From Paralichthys olivaceus (taxonomy: Eukaryota; Chordata; Actinopteri; Pleuronectiformes; Paralichthyidae): a DNA stretch of 64,000 bases. The position numbers and the translations under genes were made by a program. The stretch's first letter is position 1; each line of letters begins with the position of its first letter. Positions 61,806-64,000 of the stretch are shown here, piece by piece. Where the stretch lies: contig NC_091097.1 in NCBI RefSeq assembly GCF_024713975.1, positions 10,236,361-10,300,360 on the forward strand. Reading direction: 5' to 3'. Below the pieces are notes generated by a model that was not told the origin of the DNA, did no database searches, and worked only from the letters and a program-made list of their open reading frames with translations.

Positions 61806-64000
61806 GTTATGCATACAATGGAAATACTCAAAATCTTGTAGTTTGCAGGGTCTTTTTTGCTTAAATTTTAACTGAGGTTTTTTCAAGATAGATCCAACAA
61901 TTCTAATATTCTATACTTTATATTTTTATGCCTGTGTTTCTGTCAACAGGAATATTTTTTTCAACACCTCCCCCTCATGCTCCACAGCTAAATGCCAACA
62001 GACGGCATTCCTCCCTGAGGAGAAATCTGTTTCAAGAGTCCTCCTCGTTTTACCAACCACTGCATCACCAAAATAAAATACACAGCAGACAGGTCTCACA
62101 ACAACATGGTTTTTCTTATGCTTCACAGTGTTTCCCCTCAGCTCGAGTCTCCTCTCTGCCATGCACCCACACCGCAAATCGAGCTGATTCTGAGACACGC
62201 TCCTAAATTAGGCATCAGTTAGAATTTCAACCGTAGCAACGTCTTTATCGCTCTTCATCAACCATTTCACGTACACTCAAGTCTGTAAAGACCGTTCAGG
62301 GGCCTACCAGGGGTCCCTGATTGATATACCACAAAGTCACTGTTATTGATGGTGAACTCTCCCTCTGGGACTGAGGAGGGTTGAAGCCGGGGCAAAGGCA
62401 GCATTTAGGAAGCCACGTAGGGCCTGTAGGAGCACCCAAGGGCCCCTGCTTCCCCATCAATCAGATGCAGATAAAAGGGTTGAGTTCAAGGTTAGTGTTT
62501 AACCAAAAGGACATTGTCAGATGCTCCATAAACAGTTTCCTCTCCTTCAACCAAGCAGAGAAGTGGAGGGGAGGCCATCATTTCTTGGTTAAGACCACAG
62601 AGGGTTTTTTTGTCTCCCTCTTCATTCATGGGTGACATGGTTTACCACATCTACAGAGGAGGCCAGATACCATTTAAAAGCACGTGCAAGCTTTTAACTC
62701 TCAGACTGCTTTTCTAGTTTTATTGATTTTTCTTTTTTTTTAAATGTCAATGGGTTTTACACCTAAAGGAAACACATTTTAATCCTCCTATAGAACTTGT
62801 TTGCTCCTAGCACTGATTGGACAATCAGCTCCTGGGTATAGAGCTGAAGTCTCCAAGTTAAAATACAGTGCATGCTAGTTTCATTCAGTGATGGACCACA
62901 TACTGCATGTACATTACTGGCAAAAGGCAACCCACTGCTGCAAAATACCACCGCAGGAAGGAGGCTGTTGAAGAAATGAAAAACGGCATAAAGGATTTCA
63001 CTGTGTGGTCGTGTTGAGCAGATTCATAATCCCTTGTTTTTGTGATAAGGCTGGCGAAAATCCTCTCTCCCGTTCTCTCCCTGCCTGCATGACCCGTCAG
63101 TGGTTTCCTCCCTTAGCCACAGGTGTGAGCAAAGACAAGGCATCTGTTATCAGAGCAGCCAGAGAAAGGTCATGGGACTGGAGATATCAGCACAAGCTCA
63201 ATCAATACACAAAATAGCTGGAAGGCTGAATGATCTACCAACGTGACCCTCAAACTGCCACTGACTCTGCACTTTAAAAGTAGTTCTGCAGAGTTTAAGA
63301 TTTTTCTCAAGTCTTTCTCTGCAGAATAAATTCCAATGATCTGGAAATCACCTTGGAACCCTACTTCTGTGTCTAGAGACCTCCCAGAAGGTCCCGACCC
63401 CTAGTTTGGGAACCACTCTGCACCATTACATCACAAATTTTCTACAATGCAGAACAAACAGAACATCATAAGCTGATAAGATAAAACTAAAAAAGTGAAA
63501 ATAAGCCTCTGAAAGATCGTGTAGACAATCACATGAAAGCAGAACTGCCATATCTTGTAATGGAATGTGGTTTGCAAACATGATATAAATATGATAATGT
63601 CATGTAAACAATACAACTTACAGTCCATTAAGTCTTGTATGTTCAAAGTGTGTCTAAAATCAGCTTGTGTCTGCATCGATAAACTGGTATTCAGACTTAA
63701 GATCATAAACAAGGCAGGAAAAAATAGTGATATCATTTTGGTCGGTCCATTGAAGTCACAAGTTTGATACAATATTTTTATACAGCCACATATAAACCAA
63801 AGATAGCAGTGCCAGTCTGTCACCGTAGTGGAACTATATACAGCACATGGATATATATATGTACAGCTTAATGTTGAAGCTAAATCAAAGTGAAACAAGT
63901 CACTGTGTAAATTTAAAAACAAATATTAGCTGCCTCCTTTCTAAACACAGCACGAGGACAGGATATCACACGCAGCAGATAAACCCTTGTTCTTAATATG

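Larger units (their letters stand above)
59928..64000. other. Right end of window: intron or intergenic DNA
   Basis: No coding exon recognised. It contains the long inverted repeat at 60221-60568, a (CTG)15 run, an L2-like LINE piece at 61470-61805 and otherwise ordinary AT-rich DNA. If the exon at 59838-59927 is real, at least part of this is its first intron. Confidence 0.5.

Noticed and set aside
61928-62206. Open frame of 92 codons after an acceptor-like CAG, possibly a second exon for the 59838 exon
   Set aside because: The phase does not fit the exon ending at 59927, the protein is unrecognised, and there is no donor; most likely chance.

Overview
This is eukaryotic nuclear DNA from a ray-finned fish, most likely a percomorph teleost. 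Every gene is split by GT-AG introns, the proteins are vertebrate-type, and the spaces between exons hold repeats typical of teleosts: L2-like LINE tails, hAT-like MITEs, long CA/TG runs and a degenerate copy of the fish repeat family that begins CAGTGGTGG. There is no operon, CRISPR array or prokaryotic defence system. I joined exons by hand from splice signals and reading phase; all joins given keep one open frame.

Layout, left to right: the 3' end of mrtfb (+, 384-1495); a small LITAF-domain gene (-, 3301-4909); snrnp25 (-, 6692-8214) head to head with polr3k (+, 8758-9839); cdip1 (-, 12012-13933, promoter near 15.9 kb), whose 3' end meets that of polr3k tail to tail; mgrn1 (+, 17802-24289); a pineal-type aanat (+, 29604-30525); and rhbdf1/iRhom1 (-, coding 31798-41693), which lies tail to tail with aanat. 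The apparent first exon and CpG-rich promoter of rhbdf1 are near 59.5-59.9 kb, beyond an intron of about 18 kb. A plus-strand exon with a strong donor starts from the same promoter region; from vertebrate gene order it could be mpg, but no mpg coding sequence is visible. The last 4 kb hold repeats only.

The order polr3k-snrnp25-rhbdf1 is the same as at the end of human 16p13.3, next to the alpha-globin genes. The window is therefore probably the upstream shoulder of a fish globin locus, with mpg, nprl3 and the globins expected to the right. The genes do not form one pathway. Shared themes are RNA work (polr3k, snrnp25) and endosomal or membrane-protein handling (LITAF-like, cdip1, mgrn1, rhbdf1); both cdip1 and mgrn1 carry a PSAP motif of the kind that binds TSG101.

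The points most worth checking are a 108-nt in-frame candidate cassette exon in rhbdf1 that would add 36 basic residues, a perfect 115-bp inverted repeat at 60221-60568, a CA repeat placed directly at an snrnp25 splice donor, a second C-terminal exon in mgrn1, and a cluster of pineal/clock-type sites around aanat. I found no clear sign of a wholly new biological system.
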